The notes: a model not told the origin generated them from the sequence alone. A DNA stretch of 64,000 bases from Lamellibrachia columna (GCA_963662155.1 OY759275.1:2063501-2127500); one strand, 5' to 3'. Shown: positions 51,044 through 63,395, counted from the first letter of the stretch. Numbers and translations are program-made.

Positions 51044-51755
51044 CACACATCAAGATGTGATACGCAAGCAGGCTGACAGCTGGCTACACACATCAAGATG
51101 TGATACGCAAGCAGGCTGACAGCTGGCTACACACATCAAGATGTGATACGCAAGCAGGCTGACAGCTGGCTACACACACATCAAGATGTGATACGCAAGC
51201 AGGCTGACGGCTGGCTACACACATCAAGATGTGATACGCAAGCAGGCTGACGGCTGGCTACACACATCAAGATGTGATACGCAAGCAGGCTGACGGCTGG
51301 CTACACACATCAAGATGTGATACGCAAGCAGGCTGACGGCTGGCTACACACATCAAGATGTGATACGCAAGCAGGCTGACGGCTGGCTACACACATCAAG
51401 ATGTGATACGCAAGCAGGCTGACGGCTGGCTACACACATCAAGATGTGATACGCAAGCAGGCTGACGGCTGGCTACACACATCAAGATGTGATACGCAAG
51501 CAGGCTGACGGCTGGCTACACACATCAAGATGTGATACGCAAGCAGGCTGACGGCTGGCTACACACATCAAGATGTGATACGCAAGCAGGCTGACGGCTG
51601 GCTACACACATCAAGATGTGATACGCAAGCAGGCTGACGGCTGGCTACACACATCAAGATGTGATACGCAAGCAGGCTGACGGCTGGCTACACACATCAA
51701 GATGTGATACGCAAGCAGGTTGACAGCTGGCTACACACATCAAGATGCAGATAGC
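51013..51755. repeat. Second 43-bp minisatellite, about 17 copies
   Basis: Unit gatgtgatacgcaagcaggc then tgacggctggctacacacat and caa. Copies are nearly identical; the first and last carry gacagc instead of gacggc. Confidence 0.97.
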
Positions 51756-51884
51756 CGAACACTTATATGTGCTCTTCCTCCTTGTTCCCTGCTGTACAGG
51801 GGTGAGGGTCAGGTAAAGTATTGTCGAGCCACTCTTTCTGTTCTTTCTGTGGCATGATCTATTGTAATAATACGGGGGAGAATA

Positions 51885-52085
51885 GCGGTTGATCAGCCGA
51901 GTGGAGTCGGTAGAAGGGGCAACAGATGAGTATCACAGAGAATTTCCGGATCTCTTCAACGGCCTCGGCAAGATGGAAGGGCCGTACACGATCACACTGA
52001 AGGAGAACGCGCAGCCTTTCGCCGTCAATGTGCCGAGACGTGTGGCCCTACCATTGATGGAGAAAACGAAAACAGAACTGAAGAG
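51885..52085 (+). pseudogene. Gypsy pol fragment: start of RT domain
   Basis: ISRVESVEGATDEYHREFPD then LFNGLGKMEGPYTITLKENA, QPFAVNVPRRVALPLM and ELKRMEA match the region just before and at the start of the gypsy RT domain (FxxLGKLxGxYxIxLKxxAxPFxxxxPRRVPLPL). Homology ends abruptly near 52090, before any catalytic residue. Confidence 0.85.
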
Positions 52086-52164
52086 GATGGAAGCTTCGGA
52101 CGCCAATACCGACGATACCAGCCTTACTAGAACCACAGTGGTCGCATCTACGAGGAGCGAGGAA

Positions 52165-52579
52165 GTCGCGGCTTGAGATAAAGAATCGACAGAAAACGTT
52201 ATTCGACAAGCGCCATCGAGCAGTCCACTTGAGACGACTGATGCCGGGAGAGCATGTGTGGGTCACTGACATGGACCGGCGAGGCACCGTGCTAAAAGAG
52301 GTCGGCTCACAGTCGCCCCGGTCGTACATCGTGAGGACACACCAAGGCGACGTTCGACGCAATCGACGTCACCTGAATCCTACTCCGACTGCGCCGCCGT
52401 ATGACACGGCGACACTGGAGGATATCGAAATCCCCGATGATGAGGACGGAGAAGATGGCGACCCGGGCGAAGCCGCAGCACAGCCAGATCGACCAATGGC
52501 AGACGTAGCCCCGAGACGGAATCCTGCAAGAGAGAGGAAGCTGCCGTCCAACCTGAGCGATTACGATGTCGCTGTGTAA
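52165..52579 (+). pseudogene. Gypsy pol fragment: integrase C-terminal end
   Basis: In a different frame from the RT piece: KNRQKTLFDKRHRAVHLRRL then MPGEHVWVTDMDRRGTVLKE and PRSYIVRTHQGDVRRNRRHL. This is the chromodomain-like/SH3-like C-terminal part of gypsy integrase, followed by an acidic tail and NPARERKLPSNLSDYDVAV with a stop at 52577-52579, about 46 bp before the 3' LTR. The joined RT and integrase ends are separated by a deletion of most of pol. Confidence 0.85.
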
Positions 52580-52762
52580 CCTGGTCATGTGCTGGTAACC
52601 TCTGACCAAATATGAGAAAGGAGGATGTGGCATGATCTATTGTAATAATACGGGGGAGAATATCTCGGGGAGAGACACCCTCATGGCGAGGTGAATAAAG
52701 TACCGGTTGACTTACGAACTTGTATTGTATGCCGTATTGTATGCTAACCAGATAACACTACA

Positions 52763-52959
52763 CTTTCTTTCCATAGTTTTCTATCGACCGCCTCCTCTCT
52801 TCATCTTCCAACCTCCCCTTTGGAATCCACGTCTCAAATAGTTATTTTACTCACCCCTTCAATCGTCCCAATCTTGCGGTGGTTTGTGCGCATGCGTTCT
52901 GGATAGTTTATGTAATAATTGATAGGTTTTGCCAAGTAACCATGTGAGTGCACCGTGGC
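52763..52959. other. Spacer after LTR element
   Basis: C/T-rich on plus near 52790-52830; no feature. Confidence 0.35.
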
Positions 52960-54118
52960 GTACGTAGGGTCTCGCACAAGGGGGGAAGGGGGTAAGTAAA
53001 CTTAGTCACCCACTAGTGGCCTAGATAGGATCTAGCAAGCTGTTGGCCTGCTTGCGTATCACATCCGTTCACTACTTCCCGAACCGGATCTACGACATTT
53101 AGCCACACGATATTTTGCCACACGACATTTTCTATGGCTATGCGCAGGGGGAACTGACAGAGAAAACTCAAAGGAGTACTACATATAAAAAACAAAGGGG
53201 GTAAGTAAACTTAGTCACCCACTAGTGGCCTAGGTAGGATCTCGCACAAGGGGAGGGAAAAGGGGGTAAGTAAACTTAGTCACACACTAGTGGCGTATGA
53301 AGGATCTCGCACAAGGGGAGGGCAAAGGGGGTAAGTAAACTTAGTCACCCACTAGTGGCGTAGGTAGGATCTCGCACAAGGGGAGGGCAAAGGGGGTAAG
53401 TAAACTTAGTCACCCACTAGTGGCCTAGGTAGGATCTCGCACAAGGGGAGGGCAAAGGGGGTAAGTAAACTTAGTCACCCACTAGTGGCCTAGGTAGGAT
53501 CTCGCACAAGGGGAGGGCAAAGGGAGTAAGTAAACTTAGTCACCCACTAGTGGCCTAGGTAGGATCTCGCACAAGGGGAGGGCAAACGGGGTAAGTAAAC
53601 TTAGTCACCCACTAGTGGCCTAGATAGGATCTCGCACAAGGGGAGGGCAAAGGGGGTAAGTAAACTTAGTCACCCACTAGTGGCGTATGAAGGATCTCGC
53701 ACAAGGGGAGGGCAAAGGGGGTAAGTAAACTTAGTCACCCACTAGTAGCCTAGATAGGATCTCGAACAAGGGGAGGGCAAAGGGGGTAAGTAAACTTAGT
53801 CACCCACTAGTGGCCTAGGTAGGATCTCGCACAAGGGGAGGGCAAAGGGGGTAAGTAAACTTAGTCACCCACTAGTGGCCTAGGTAGGATCTCGCACAAG
53901 GGGAGGGCAAAGGGAGTAAGTAAACTTAGTCACCCACTAGTGGCCTAGGTAGGATCTCGCACAAGGGGAGGGCAAAGGGGGTAAGTAAACTTAGTCACCC
54001 ACTAGTGGCGTATGAAGGATCTCGCACAAGGGGAGGGCAAAGGGGGTAAGTAAACTTAGTCACCCACTAGTGGCCTATGTAAAATCTCGCAAAAGGAGAG
54101 GGCAAGCAAACTTAGTCA
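52960..54118. repeat. 65-bp minisatellite, about 15 copies, interrupted
   Basis: Unit aaagggggtaagtaaactta then gtcacccactagtggcctag and gtaggatctcgcacaagggg agggc. Unrelated to the 31.6-kb array of the same unit length. The first unit is interrupted at 53033 by an insertion running to about 53192. Confidence 0.97.
53033..53131 (-). repeat. 99-bp inverted repeat, right arm, inserted in array
   Basis: Perfect reverse complement of 50945-51043. It sits within a unit of the 65-bp array, after ...aggatct, followed by about 60 bp of other sequence. About 15-17 bp of the interrupted unit (cgcacaaggggaggg) is missing at the junction, and no target duplication is seen. Confidence 0.93.
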
Positions 54119-54769
54119 CCCACTAGTTTGCCCTGTAGTGGTACAACAACAAACAATATATAGCAACCATGGGCGTGTTCATTACATTGGGGTGATTTGT
54201 GCAATTTGTAAATAATTACACATTTTGTGTGTAGAGTGTCCAACTCTTTCTCTGTTCTGTCATTACGTACGTGTCAATCACATTCCGCGAGCGAACAATC
54301 TCCGCCCATTTATGTTAATTGACCGGAGCCGAGATAGGGAAAGTTACGGGGCCAGCCCAGGTCAGCAATACGCTGTTTCGACACTTATACAATTGATTTG
54401 CTTCCCTGGTGTGGTCACTCCCCGTGGTCACTGATAACCATCTACGACAGTAAATCAATCACTGACCAATGACTTTGTGCCTTCTCGGTTACTATGCGGT
54501 GATCCACGGCTAGCAGAACACACTGGGTAAATGACGTCACAACGAAACTTCTGCAGTAGCCGCCATTCACCCAATCACGTCTTGTTACCGGGATCAAACA
54601 TTATTTGTTTTATTACATGCACATGACAATTTTTTTTTACAAAATTACATGCACATGACAAATTGCTATATAGGTGTGCAACATGTAAAATGACAACCAC
54701 CTGTCGACCTTACATTAAACAAGGATGTCAGTTACATATACATATAATCGTGTGAGAATGCTCAGACAT
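54119..54769. other. Unique stretch, no feature
   Basis: Short frames only. Confidence 0.4.
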
Positions 54770-54880
54770 ACGCATACGCACGCGCGCGTGCGCACGCACG
54801 CACGCACGCACAGACACACACACGCTCGCTCGCTCTGACGCACGCGCGCACGCACGCACGCACACACACTATCCAGTACG
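54770..54880. repeat. CG/CA-rich alternating tract
   Basis: Mixed (CGCA), (CG), (CA) and (CGCT) units, purine-pyrimidine alternating. Confidence 0.9.
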
Positions 54881-54944
54881 TACCTACACACTCAGAGAAA
54901 GTCTTATTATACTGTTGTTTTTTCTTGGAATAATTTAATTGGTT

Positions 54945-55175
54945 TTAATTACTGATTAAGTGTAATTTTAGTTTATAAGGTGGCTCCTCGATAGCGACAA
55001 TGAAAGTCTAAGAGGAGTCCCCCGACCCTATTATTTTTATTTACATTTACATATACCATGTTTATTATATGTTTGTACAGTTATACTATACTATGTAAAA
55101 TGATTAGTTAACATGGATATATGTGTCACTTTAAATATCTGACGGATTAAATAAAAAATCTTCTTCCTTTGATGA
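54945..55175 (+). mobile_element. Solo LINE 3' UTR fragment
   Basis: Not coding. It shares an ordered set of elements with the 3' UTR of the 40.3-kb LINE: a stem-loop with cgatagcga in the loop (ggctcctc...gaggagtcc, 54980-55019), then ttgtacagtt, actatgtaaaat and a terminal aaataaa. Best explained as an extremely 5'-truncated insertion of a related element. Moderate certainty. Confidence 0.55.
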
Positions 55176-55703
<528 letters not shown>

Positions 55704-55722
55704 ACCAATGCATCGTGTGCAT

Positions 55723-55946
55723 TCTCGGGAGAGGAGAACGTCGGGAGAGGAGAACGCCGGGAGAGGAGAACGCCGGGGGAGGAGAACGCCGGGAGAGGAG
55801 AACGCCGGGAGAGGAGAACGCCGGGAGAGGAGAACGCCGGGAGAGGAGAACGCCGGGGGAGGAGAACGCCGGGAGAGGAGAACGCCGGGAGAGGAGAACG
55901 CCGGGAGAGGAGAACGCCGGGAGAGGAGAACGCCGGGAGAGGAGAT
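55723..55946. repeat. 16-bp minisatellite, 14 copies
   Basis: Unit gggagaggagaacgcc, strongly purine-rich on plus, starting about 20 bp after the (CA)n tract. Confidence 0.96.
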
Positions 55947-56113
55947 CCTGAGAGAAGAACCGGAATGCACCTCTAAGGCGAGTTGGTGTCAAATTGAATA
56001 TCCAACAGACTGCTCCTGTGACAAAGGTAAAAGTCCCAGTAATCGGCCCAGGTAACGCTCTGGAGAGGATTCTCAAGTTTAGCTGCAGAATGTGTTGACA
56101 CACACAAATTACT
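55947..56113. other. Short spacer
   Basis: No feature recognised. Confidence 0.4.
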
Positions 56114-56615
56114 GCATTCTTTGCTGTTCAAAATACGCACACATCGCTGATATGCAGTCTACGTTGAACACTGTATCTGCCCTATCTTCCCATACCTCCG
56201 TGTGCCGTACCCCGCGGCCGCACCTGTATGTGTGCGTGGTCAACCGTGACCACAATGTAAACATAGCATCAGCTGGTATCTGTTGATCAACACATCCGGC
56301 CAGCCAGCAGCCTTGACCTTGTTGATGCACTCAACCGTGAAGCAGTGTGATATGGCTTGAGACATCCACACGGGGAGGGGGGGCAGCTACTAACAGACAT
56401 GTTCAAACTAGACACCTACAACTACGTGTAACTACAGACTATCGCATAGCTGTAATGACGATGTCAACTTCACAACACGACACACGTACCTAGTGTAGAG
56501 CCGCACCTTCACTGCAGTGTTGAAATCGAACGTGATCGCCCGCGTCACAAAATATCACAGAACTCTGATGAGTTTGAAAGCTAATGTTGCATAAGATTAC
56601 AATACTGACAGGGCT
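56114..56615. mobile_element. Dispersed ~500-bp repeat, copy 2
   Basis: Homologous to 47807-48294 from gcattctttg to the terminal gggct. Shared blocks include cgttcaaaatacgc-like start, ctccgtgtgccgtacc, tgtatgtgtgcgtggtcaac, gttgatcaacacatccg and gtgatcgcccgcgt. Its last bases, gacagggct, are also the first bases of the 61-bp array unit that follows. Confidence 0.8.
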
Positions 56616-57335
56616 ACATTGCGTCAGACGACACCGTATCCTCGCCAGATCACTTCTCTGACAGAGTGACAGGGCTACATTGCGTCAGACGACACCGTAT
56701 CCTCACCAGATCACTTCTCCGACAGACTGACAGGGCTACATTGCGTCAGACGACACCGTATCCTCGCCAGATCACTTCTCCGACAGACTGACAGGGCTAC
56801 ATTGCGTCAGACGACACCGTATCCTCGCCAGATCACTTCTCCGACAGACTGACAGGGCTACATTGCGTCAGACGACACCGTATCCTCGCCATATCACTTC
56901 TCTGACAGAGTGACAGGGCTACATTGCGTCAGACGACACCGTATCCTCACCAGATCACTTCTCCGACAGACTGACAGGGCTACATTGCGTCAGACGACAC
57001 CGTATCCTCGCCAGATCACTTCTCCGACAGACTGACAGGGCTACATTGCGTCAGACGACACCGTATCCTCGCCAGATCACTTCTCCGACAGACTGACAGG
57101 GCTACATTGCGTCAGACGACACCGTATCCTCGCCATATCACTTCTCCGACAGACTGACAGGGCTACATTGCGTCAGACGACACCGTATCCTCGCCAGATC
57201 ACTTCTCCGACAGACTGACAGGGCTACATTGCGTCAGACGACACCGTATCCTCGCCAGATCACTTCTCCGACAGACTGACAGGGCTACATTGCGTCAGAC
57301 GACACCGTATTCTCGCCAGATTACTTCTCCGACAG
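56607..57335. repeat. 61-bp minisatellite, about 12 copies
   Basis: Unit gacagggctacattgcgtca then gacgacaccgtatcctcgcc and agatcacttctccgacagac t. The start of the unit coincides with the right end of the dispersed repeat. Confidence 0.97.
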
Positions 57336-58066
57336 GACGACCTGCTCGAGTACAGAAGCGGGGAATAGGACGGAGGAATGCCAGGGGTAACACGCAGGGA
57401 CTGATTCAGGAGTTAGCCATCCAGGACGGGTTTGGGTGAAATCTCTGTTGCTGGAATAGGGCATCATATTTGTTCTCAATTCTTGAAATATTTATACCCA
57501 CATTCGCCGTGTTACTGTTGCATAGTTCAGTTTCAGCATTTAAGCTTCACTGGGGGACAGATGATAAGCATGATATTGTACAGGGTGGTCCAAGACATAG
57601 GGGCCCTTGTACCTTGCGAGGATAAACATGTTTGTTTTGTGCAGCACTCAACCTGCCTCTCGAAACGTTTACGCTAATTTCTGAATAACACTTTTTGTTG
57701 GAAAATTTACGTAATCAGGGAATTTATCGATAAACATGTTTTACAATTTTTTTTAAAGAGTTTTTTAAGTATACTTCAATGAGGAGTAGGGGAAGGCAGT
57801 GTTAGTTGAGTCACTGGGTTATTTGAGCCACCCATGTTTCCTAGGAAACTACAGCAGCGACAGTTACATGGTACCATCCAGTGATTGAACGTGTTATTAA
57901 AACACGAATGACGTATAATAGGTTACATTTATCACAACAGTCAGACGTTATTGTTTGTGCTCTGACGCGTGGTTTAACTAATCACAGAGAAGAAGAGTAT
58001 CTACATCACTTCGTGCATTAATGAGAAGTTAATTAAATACGCTTAATTGTCTAAACAGGGCTAGTT
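57336..58066. other. Unassigned stretch with a shared motif
   Basis: No gene. 57786-57812 (gtaggggaaggcagtgttag then ttgagtc) resembles the terminus-like motif at 28882 and in the 31.6-kb array. Confidence 0.45.
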
Positions 58067-58227
58067 GAGTCACCCAAGGCCCAAGGGAGGATTAGTTGAG
58101 TCACCCAAGGCCCAAGGGAGCATTAGTTGAGTCACCCAAGGCCCAAGGGAGGATTAGTTGAGTCATCCAAGGCCCAAGGGAGCATTAGTTGAGTCACCCA
58201 AGGCCCAAGGGAGCATTAGTTGAGCAG
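58067..58227. repeat. 31-bp minisatellite, 5 copies
   Basis: Unit agttgagtcacccaaggccc then aagggagcatt, following cagggct. Confidence 0.95.
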
Positions 58228-58565
58228 CGGTTAAAGATCGAATATGAGTGTTCTTTACCCCAAAACACATCAAGGAATTCGTTTTTCCGAACACATTGGT
58301 ACATCGGATAGCTACAAGACAACACATTAGTAGTTAGCTACACTGGTTGCAATTGGCCAATAAGTCTACATTAATTAAGTGTGTCAACTTATTAATTAAG
58401 TGTGTAGACTTGTCATAGACGTGTTGTACCCAATGGGTAGATGTGTTGGCTGAGTTGGTATGATTTTGTACAAGGCCTACGTTAAATATATGATTTAAAA
58501 ATGAAAACATATTTGTTAGTTTTACCAACAAATCTATCTAGACTTTTGTGTAAATTTCGCACTTG

Positions 58566-59032
58566 TAATCATCGGTTGCCGATTCAGCAAGGTAGGTAAT
58601 GCCAGGTATAATGGAAATGATAGGCAAGAGATAATTTGTACTCTATGTGATTGTAATGATATTGGGAATGAGTTTCATCATTTGTTTAAATGTACTTTTT
58701 ACAAGAAGTTAGACTTAAATTTATTTCTAGATATTATTTTGTGAGGCAAAACGCTTTAAAATGGATCAGTTGACAAGCCATGCAAAACTAATTAAATTAT
58801 GTAAATTCGTACAGGAAATTTTAAATAGTTTTAAGTTGTAAGTTGATCTTCCTGTGACATTTTTTTATTTTGTATTTTGGTAAACCATTTACCAATGTAA
58901 TCTATAAGTATTATTGAAGCCTGGATTACATACACTTATAACCATCTCACAGTATAACAGTATGCAACATTGTGATTCTCGTGTAACCTATTGAGGTGTT
59001 TGAGAATAAAGTTTAATTGAATTGAATATATT
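58566..59032 (+). pseudogene. LINE ORF2 C-terminal end with tail
   Basis: Frame reads RFSKVGNARYNGNDRQEIIC then TLCDCNDIGNEFHHLFKC and TFYKKLDLNLFLDIIL, then a stop. The C-x2-C...H-x4-C arrangement preceded by RxxR and followed by F/Y-rich sequence is the C-terminal zinc-knuckle region of many non-LTR ORF2 proteins. About 200 bp on, the insertion ends gaataaagtttaattgaatt then gaata, an (ATTGA)-type tail. It is a 5'-truncated, dead fragment of a third or fourth LINE family. Confidence 0.75.
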
Positions 59033-60339
59033 TCAAAATAAAATTGACAGATATCTGATAAGAGCCGTATATTAAAAATGGTTGGACTCTCGGTAAACCA
59101 ATGGCTTCCTTGTCCATTTGACACCCGGAACTTTTAGCTTTGGGTGGGAATCTTGTTAAATGTTGTTCAATCTTGTTTTTATTGGGTATTCCTAATATTA
59201 TCCACTCCTTATTTTAAATGTGCTGACAATATTGTGAAGACAGCTGAAAGACATGCTCCATTCTAAAAAAAAATGTATGCTTTAGTTGAGAATAGTAATA
59301 TTAAAATCACATTTCTTCAAGTTTGCGGTTCTTGGTGTATAACCATGAGACACAGAAGGGTTCATTCGTCGACAAGCGCTGGGCTTGTTCCCCTTACAGC
59401 ACTGTACACGCGACGACATTCCTTTGACGGTGTTCAGTCATGCGAGTCCGTCATGTCAAAGTTGACAGGATAAATGTATGCAACAGCGACCACCCCAACA
59501 GGGTGAGGAAGTGGGGCTACGTAAAGGGTTTCGTTACATCGACAATAAGTGACGTCTTTCTAGGGTGTTCATTACAGAAGTCTCGGAATGTGAAATCTAC
59601 CTCAACGCCAGCTGACACAGTAAGTCAATATTAATATGTGTTTATTGATTGGACAAACACTGCACCCATTGAACAGTGGGGTATACTACTGTTAGGGCGT
59701 CTGTTTCTCAACTGGCGAGACTAAGGTCACGGGGCTACGATGTATTGAACGACACATTTACAAATTACTTGTATTTACTGGTAACTAACCGTTAACACTG
59801 GCTTCTAGTTATACAAACGTAGCCAAAGTTGCGGAATACACTGGACAGACCGATAATATAAGTGTTAGCACGGTGTTAAAAATCAGTGGTTATGTCAAGC
59901 ATTTAACTTTCTCAAGCTGTCATAAGAGACAAGCCGCCATTAAAGTACCGGTCACGCTTCGTTACGTGGTGACCAATGTATGTCACCTTATTAGGGTGAC
60001 CCAGAAATGCAACACATACCTGTATAATTCATACGCATCCAACTATTTAGTCCCTCTATATAATTCAATTGCATTAAATCATCTGCATTTTCACCCTGAA
60101 TCATTAGTAATAATTATATTAAGTGCATACAAAAACGCCATAAAACAGGACAAAGTCCATTCAGAGAAACCTAAGATATATGTTAAAATAACTAATTAAG
60201 TAAATAGGACTAATGTATTTGTTAAAATATGATGCATATTGTATATATATATTAATATATTAATTAGTTAAAACATTACAAATATTTAAACGCATACACA
60301 AACATTATTGATTTACTTACGTCATCGACTTAATCTGGA
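59033..60339. other. Unassigned unique sequence
   Basis: The longest frame is 108 codons at 59873 on plus; no recognised family. AT-rich toward 60250. Confidence 0.4.
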
Positions 60340-61790
60340 GACGAGTTCCTTCAGCGGTCTCGATTCGGTATCATCAGCAATGACGGAACTGTGGTCAAAG
60401 CTGAAGATAGCCACAATCACCAACCCAACCCTGGTGTACAAGCGAGACAGTTGAGAGGAAACACGCGGAAGCGAGCCAGGGATGAAACGACATCAATGTA
60501 GGCGATTTACGACCACGAAAAGGTGAAGCTGCTTCAACAAAGTTCTATCGCGACGTCATCACAAGCTGAGACAGCATCTGCTCTGCTCCTCAGTTCCAGC
60601 GTGGGAAGTCATCCCTGTATGGCGAACAGAGGAAACGCTTCCCCCAATGTCATCTACAAGGGGTGACATTGACCTGGACGGCCAGTGGACAACTACAGTC
60701 CAGGGAGATCGGTTCCTGCTCGGCGAGGAAGGCGATGTCATCTACAAGGGGTGACATTGACCTGGACGGCCAGTGGACAACTACAGTCCAGGGAGATCGG
60801 TTCCTGCTCGGCGAGGAAGGCGATGTCATCTACAAGGGGTGACATTGACCTGGACGGCCAGTGGACAACTACAGTCCAGGGAGATCGGTTCCTGCTCGGC
60901 GAGGATGGCGATGTCATCTACAAGGGGTGACATTGACCTGGACGGCCAGTGGACAACTACAGTCCAGGGAGATCGGTTCCTGCTCGGCGAGGATGGCGAT
61001 GTCATCTACAAGGGGTGACATTGACCTGGACGGCCAGTGGACAACTACAGTCCAGGGAGATCGGTTCCTGCTCGGCGAGGATGGCGATGTCATCTACAAC
61101 GGGTGACATTGATCTGGACGGCCAGTGGACAACTACAGTCCAGGGAGATCGGTTCCTGCTCGGCGGGGATGGCGATGGAGTCGACAAGATTATGGTGTTC
61201 ACATCCGACTCCGCTCGGCCTGCGCTAGCGAACGCTAATACTTGTCACATGGATGACACGTTTGTACTAGCGCCAAGGTTGTTTTACCAAATTGTCACAC
61301 TGCATGCGTTCGTCCTTGGAGTGACGCTGCCACTTGTTTTTTTATCCTGTCCTCGTGAAGGAAAAGTCTGCATCACTCGGATTCACCATCAGTCATCAAC
61401 GCATCATGCACGACTTTGAAAAAGGTCTCATCAATGCCTACCTACACGTGTTTCCAGGCGTGATTCTCAAGGGCTGCTATTTCCACTATGATCAGTGTCT
61501 GTGGAGGAGACTTCCAAATATGGGGCTCTCCGTCAGCTACAGAGAGAATGCTGACAACAGGAATTGGTTTCGTGTGTCACTAGCAATGCCTTTGTCCCAA
61601 TGTCAGTCCCGGTGTCACATGTGAAAGATGCATTCGAATGTGTGAGGAGTATAGCACCAGATGTCCCCTTCTTCAATGACTACTTCGACAGCACGTGGAT
61701 GAACGGACAGTATCCTATCGAAATGTGGTTGTCTACTTCTATCATGTCTGGACTATTGTTTTCTAATGACGAGGTGGGAAAGCTAACCTA
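60340..61790 (+). pseudogene. MULE-like transposase relic
   Basis: Remains of a Mutator-like transposase with an N-terminal zinc-binding region. From about 60370: FGIISNDGTVVKAEDSHNHQ then PNPGVQARQLRG and RARDETTSM, the His-rich region and linker. At about 60590: FQRGKSSLYGEQRKRFP. An amplified segment RGDIDLDGQWTTTVQGDRFL follows, then VFTSDSARPALANANTCHMD DTFVLAPRLFYQIVTLHAFV with the first catalytic Asp. After a frameshift near 61345 comes RIMHDFEKGLINAYLHVFPG then CYFHYDQCLWRRL with the second Asp. After another shift: DVPFFNDYFDSTWMNGQYPI EMW. The expected catalytic Glu region is replaced by the 15-bp array. Non-functional; no terminal repeats found. Confidence 0.85.
60645..61175 (+). 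repeat. 88-bp minisatellite made from MULE transposase codons
   Basis: About six copies of an 88-bp unit, ggtgacattgacctggacgg then ccagtggacaactacagtcc and agggagatcggttcctgctc. It contains the IDLDGQW...GDRFLLGEDGD stretch of the surrounding transposase. 88 is not a multiple of three, so the amplification itself breaks the gene. Confidence 0.95.
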
Positions 61791-61796
61791 ATACAG

Positions 61797-62440
61797 AGTA
61801 GCCGAAGTGGGAGTAGGCGAAGTTGGAGTAGGCGAAGTGGGAGTAGGCAAAGTGGGAGTAGCCGAAGTGGGAGTAGGCAAAGTGGGAGTAAGCGAAGTAG
61901 GGGTAGGCAAAGTGGGAGTAGGCGAAGTGGGAGTAGACGAAGTTGGGGTAGGCAAAGTGGGAGTAGCCGAAGTCGGAGTAGGCAAAGTGGGAGTAAGCGA
62001 AGTAGGGGTAGGCAAAGTGGGAGTAGGCGAAGTGGGAGTAGACGAAGTTGGGGTAGGCAAAGTGGGAGTAGCCGAAGTGGGAGTAGGCAAAGAGGGAGTA
62101 AGCGAAGTAGGGGTAGGCAAAGTGGGAGTAGGCGAAGTGGGAGTAGACGAAGTTGGGGTAGGCAAAGTGGGAGTAGCCGAAGTGGGAGTAGGCAAAGTGG
62201 GAGTAAGCGAAGTAGGGGTAGGCGAAATAGGAGTAGGCTAAGTGGGAGTAGGTGTAGTAGGAGTAAGCGAAGTGGGAGTAGACTAAATGGGAGTAGGCGA
62301 AGTGGGAGTAGGCAAAGTGGGGGTAGGCGAAGTGGGAGTAGGCAAAGTGGGAGTAGACTAAGTGGGAGTAGACTAAGTGGGAGTAGACTAAGTGGGAGTA
62401 GACTAAGTGGGAGTAGACTAAGTGGGAGTAGACGAAGTGT
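61797..62440. repeat. 15-bp minisatellite with 105-bp higher-order unit
   Basis: About 43 copies of gtgggagtaggcaaa and variants. Seven variants repeat in the same order (period 105 bp) three and a half times between about 61830 and 62230. It begins directly where transposase homology stops. Confidence 0.96.
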
Positions 62441-63395
62441 GGTATCCCGCACGTACCAATATGCTCGGTAGGAGAAGGTCACACCCGGACTGGGAGCCAG
62501 TGTCTCGGTAATGCCAAGTAGAGCCGATAAGGGTCCCAACGTTTTAGTTTGTCTTCCACCCAACTCCCCTTCACCTCGCTCGCTTACTAAGTTGTTCGTT
62601 CAGCGGTACATTTCCAGATGATTACACGCCCCCAAGATACAGACCCCCTAGATTCAACTAGATTTAACAAGATTGCCACACGTACGAAGCTACACGCTCT
62701 TGGTAGCAAATAGCCAACGAAACAGTTGTCTGGTTGAACATCCACCAATTTAATGTCGTGTGTCCCTCTCGTGTCAGATCTATATCCATTCAATATGACA
62801 ATTCTGTTTCTGACCCGTTTACACTCTTGGCAAATACTCCAATTAGTGTTCGACCTCTGTGACTGACAACCACTTCCAGTCGACGCTGTTGTTTTTAGTA
62901 TTTCTGCTCTCTAATTCTTCTACAAGATATATGTTTAAAGTAAGATAGTTTATCTATGTCATCATAACCAATAAATGGACGCTTCAATTTGATAGTATAC
63001 AGCTATATAGAAAAACTGTCCTGACGATTGATCGAAGAGAAACTAGGGAGTGACAAATGGATGGCATTTACGCAAACTATGAACAATAACGTAGCGCCAC
63101 CGACACAAATATGATAACATCTTACATAAGCTGCACTGCTACCTGCACGACGGCTTACGCCGACTTGAACAGTTGAACGTCTGTCAGTGATTTGTCCACA
63201 GGCCAGTGACTTGTCCACGGGTCAGTGAACTGACGCGGCACGCTCGTGTCTCAAGTAGGTCACTTAAACAAGCAAGTCTATGCTCAGGCGATGTTTGCGA
63301 AGTCTGTGCATATAAAGCACGGGTGACACAGGCATAACAGCTTAGGTCATTACCATAACTTACAGTCACGTTGGATATCAGGAGCGTTGCGAACA
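62441..63395. other. Unassigned stretch
   Basis: Short frames on both strands, none recognised. Confidence 0.4.

Larger units (their letters stand above)
51848..52762 (+). mobile_element. Deleted Ty3/gypsy LTR retrotransposon with 5-bp target duplication
   Basis: Bounded by ctttc on both sides (51843-51847 and 52763-52767), the 5-bp duplication typical of this class. The 3' LTR runs 52626-52762 (137 bp, tgtggcatg...aacactaca, with aataaag inside) and follows a purine tract, agaaaggagga. The 5' LTR survives only as its first about 37 bp (51848-51884) and then joins pol sequence directly. The two LTR starts are identical over that length, so the insertion is young or little diverged. Two internal deletions removed gag, protease, most of RT, RNase H and integrase. 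Confidence 0.88.
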
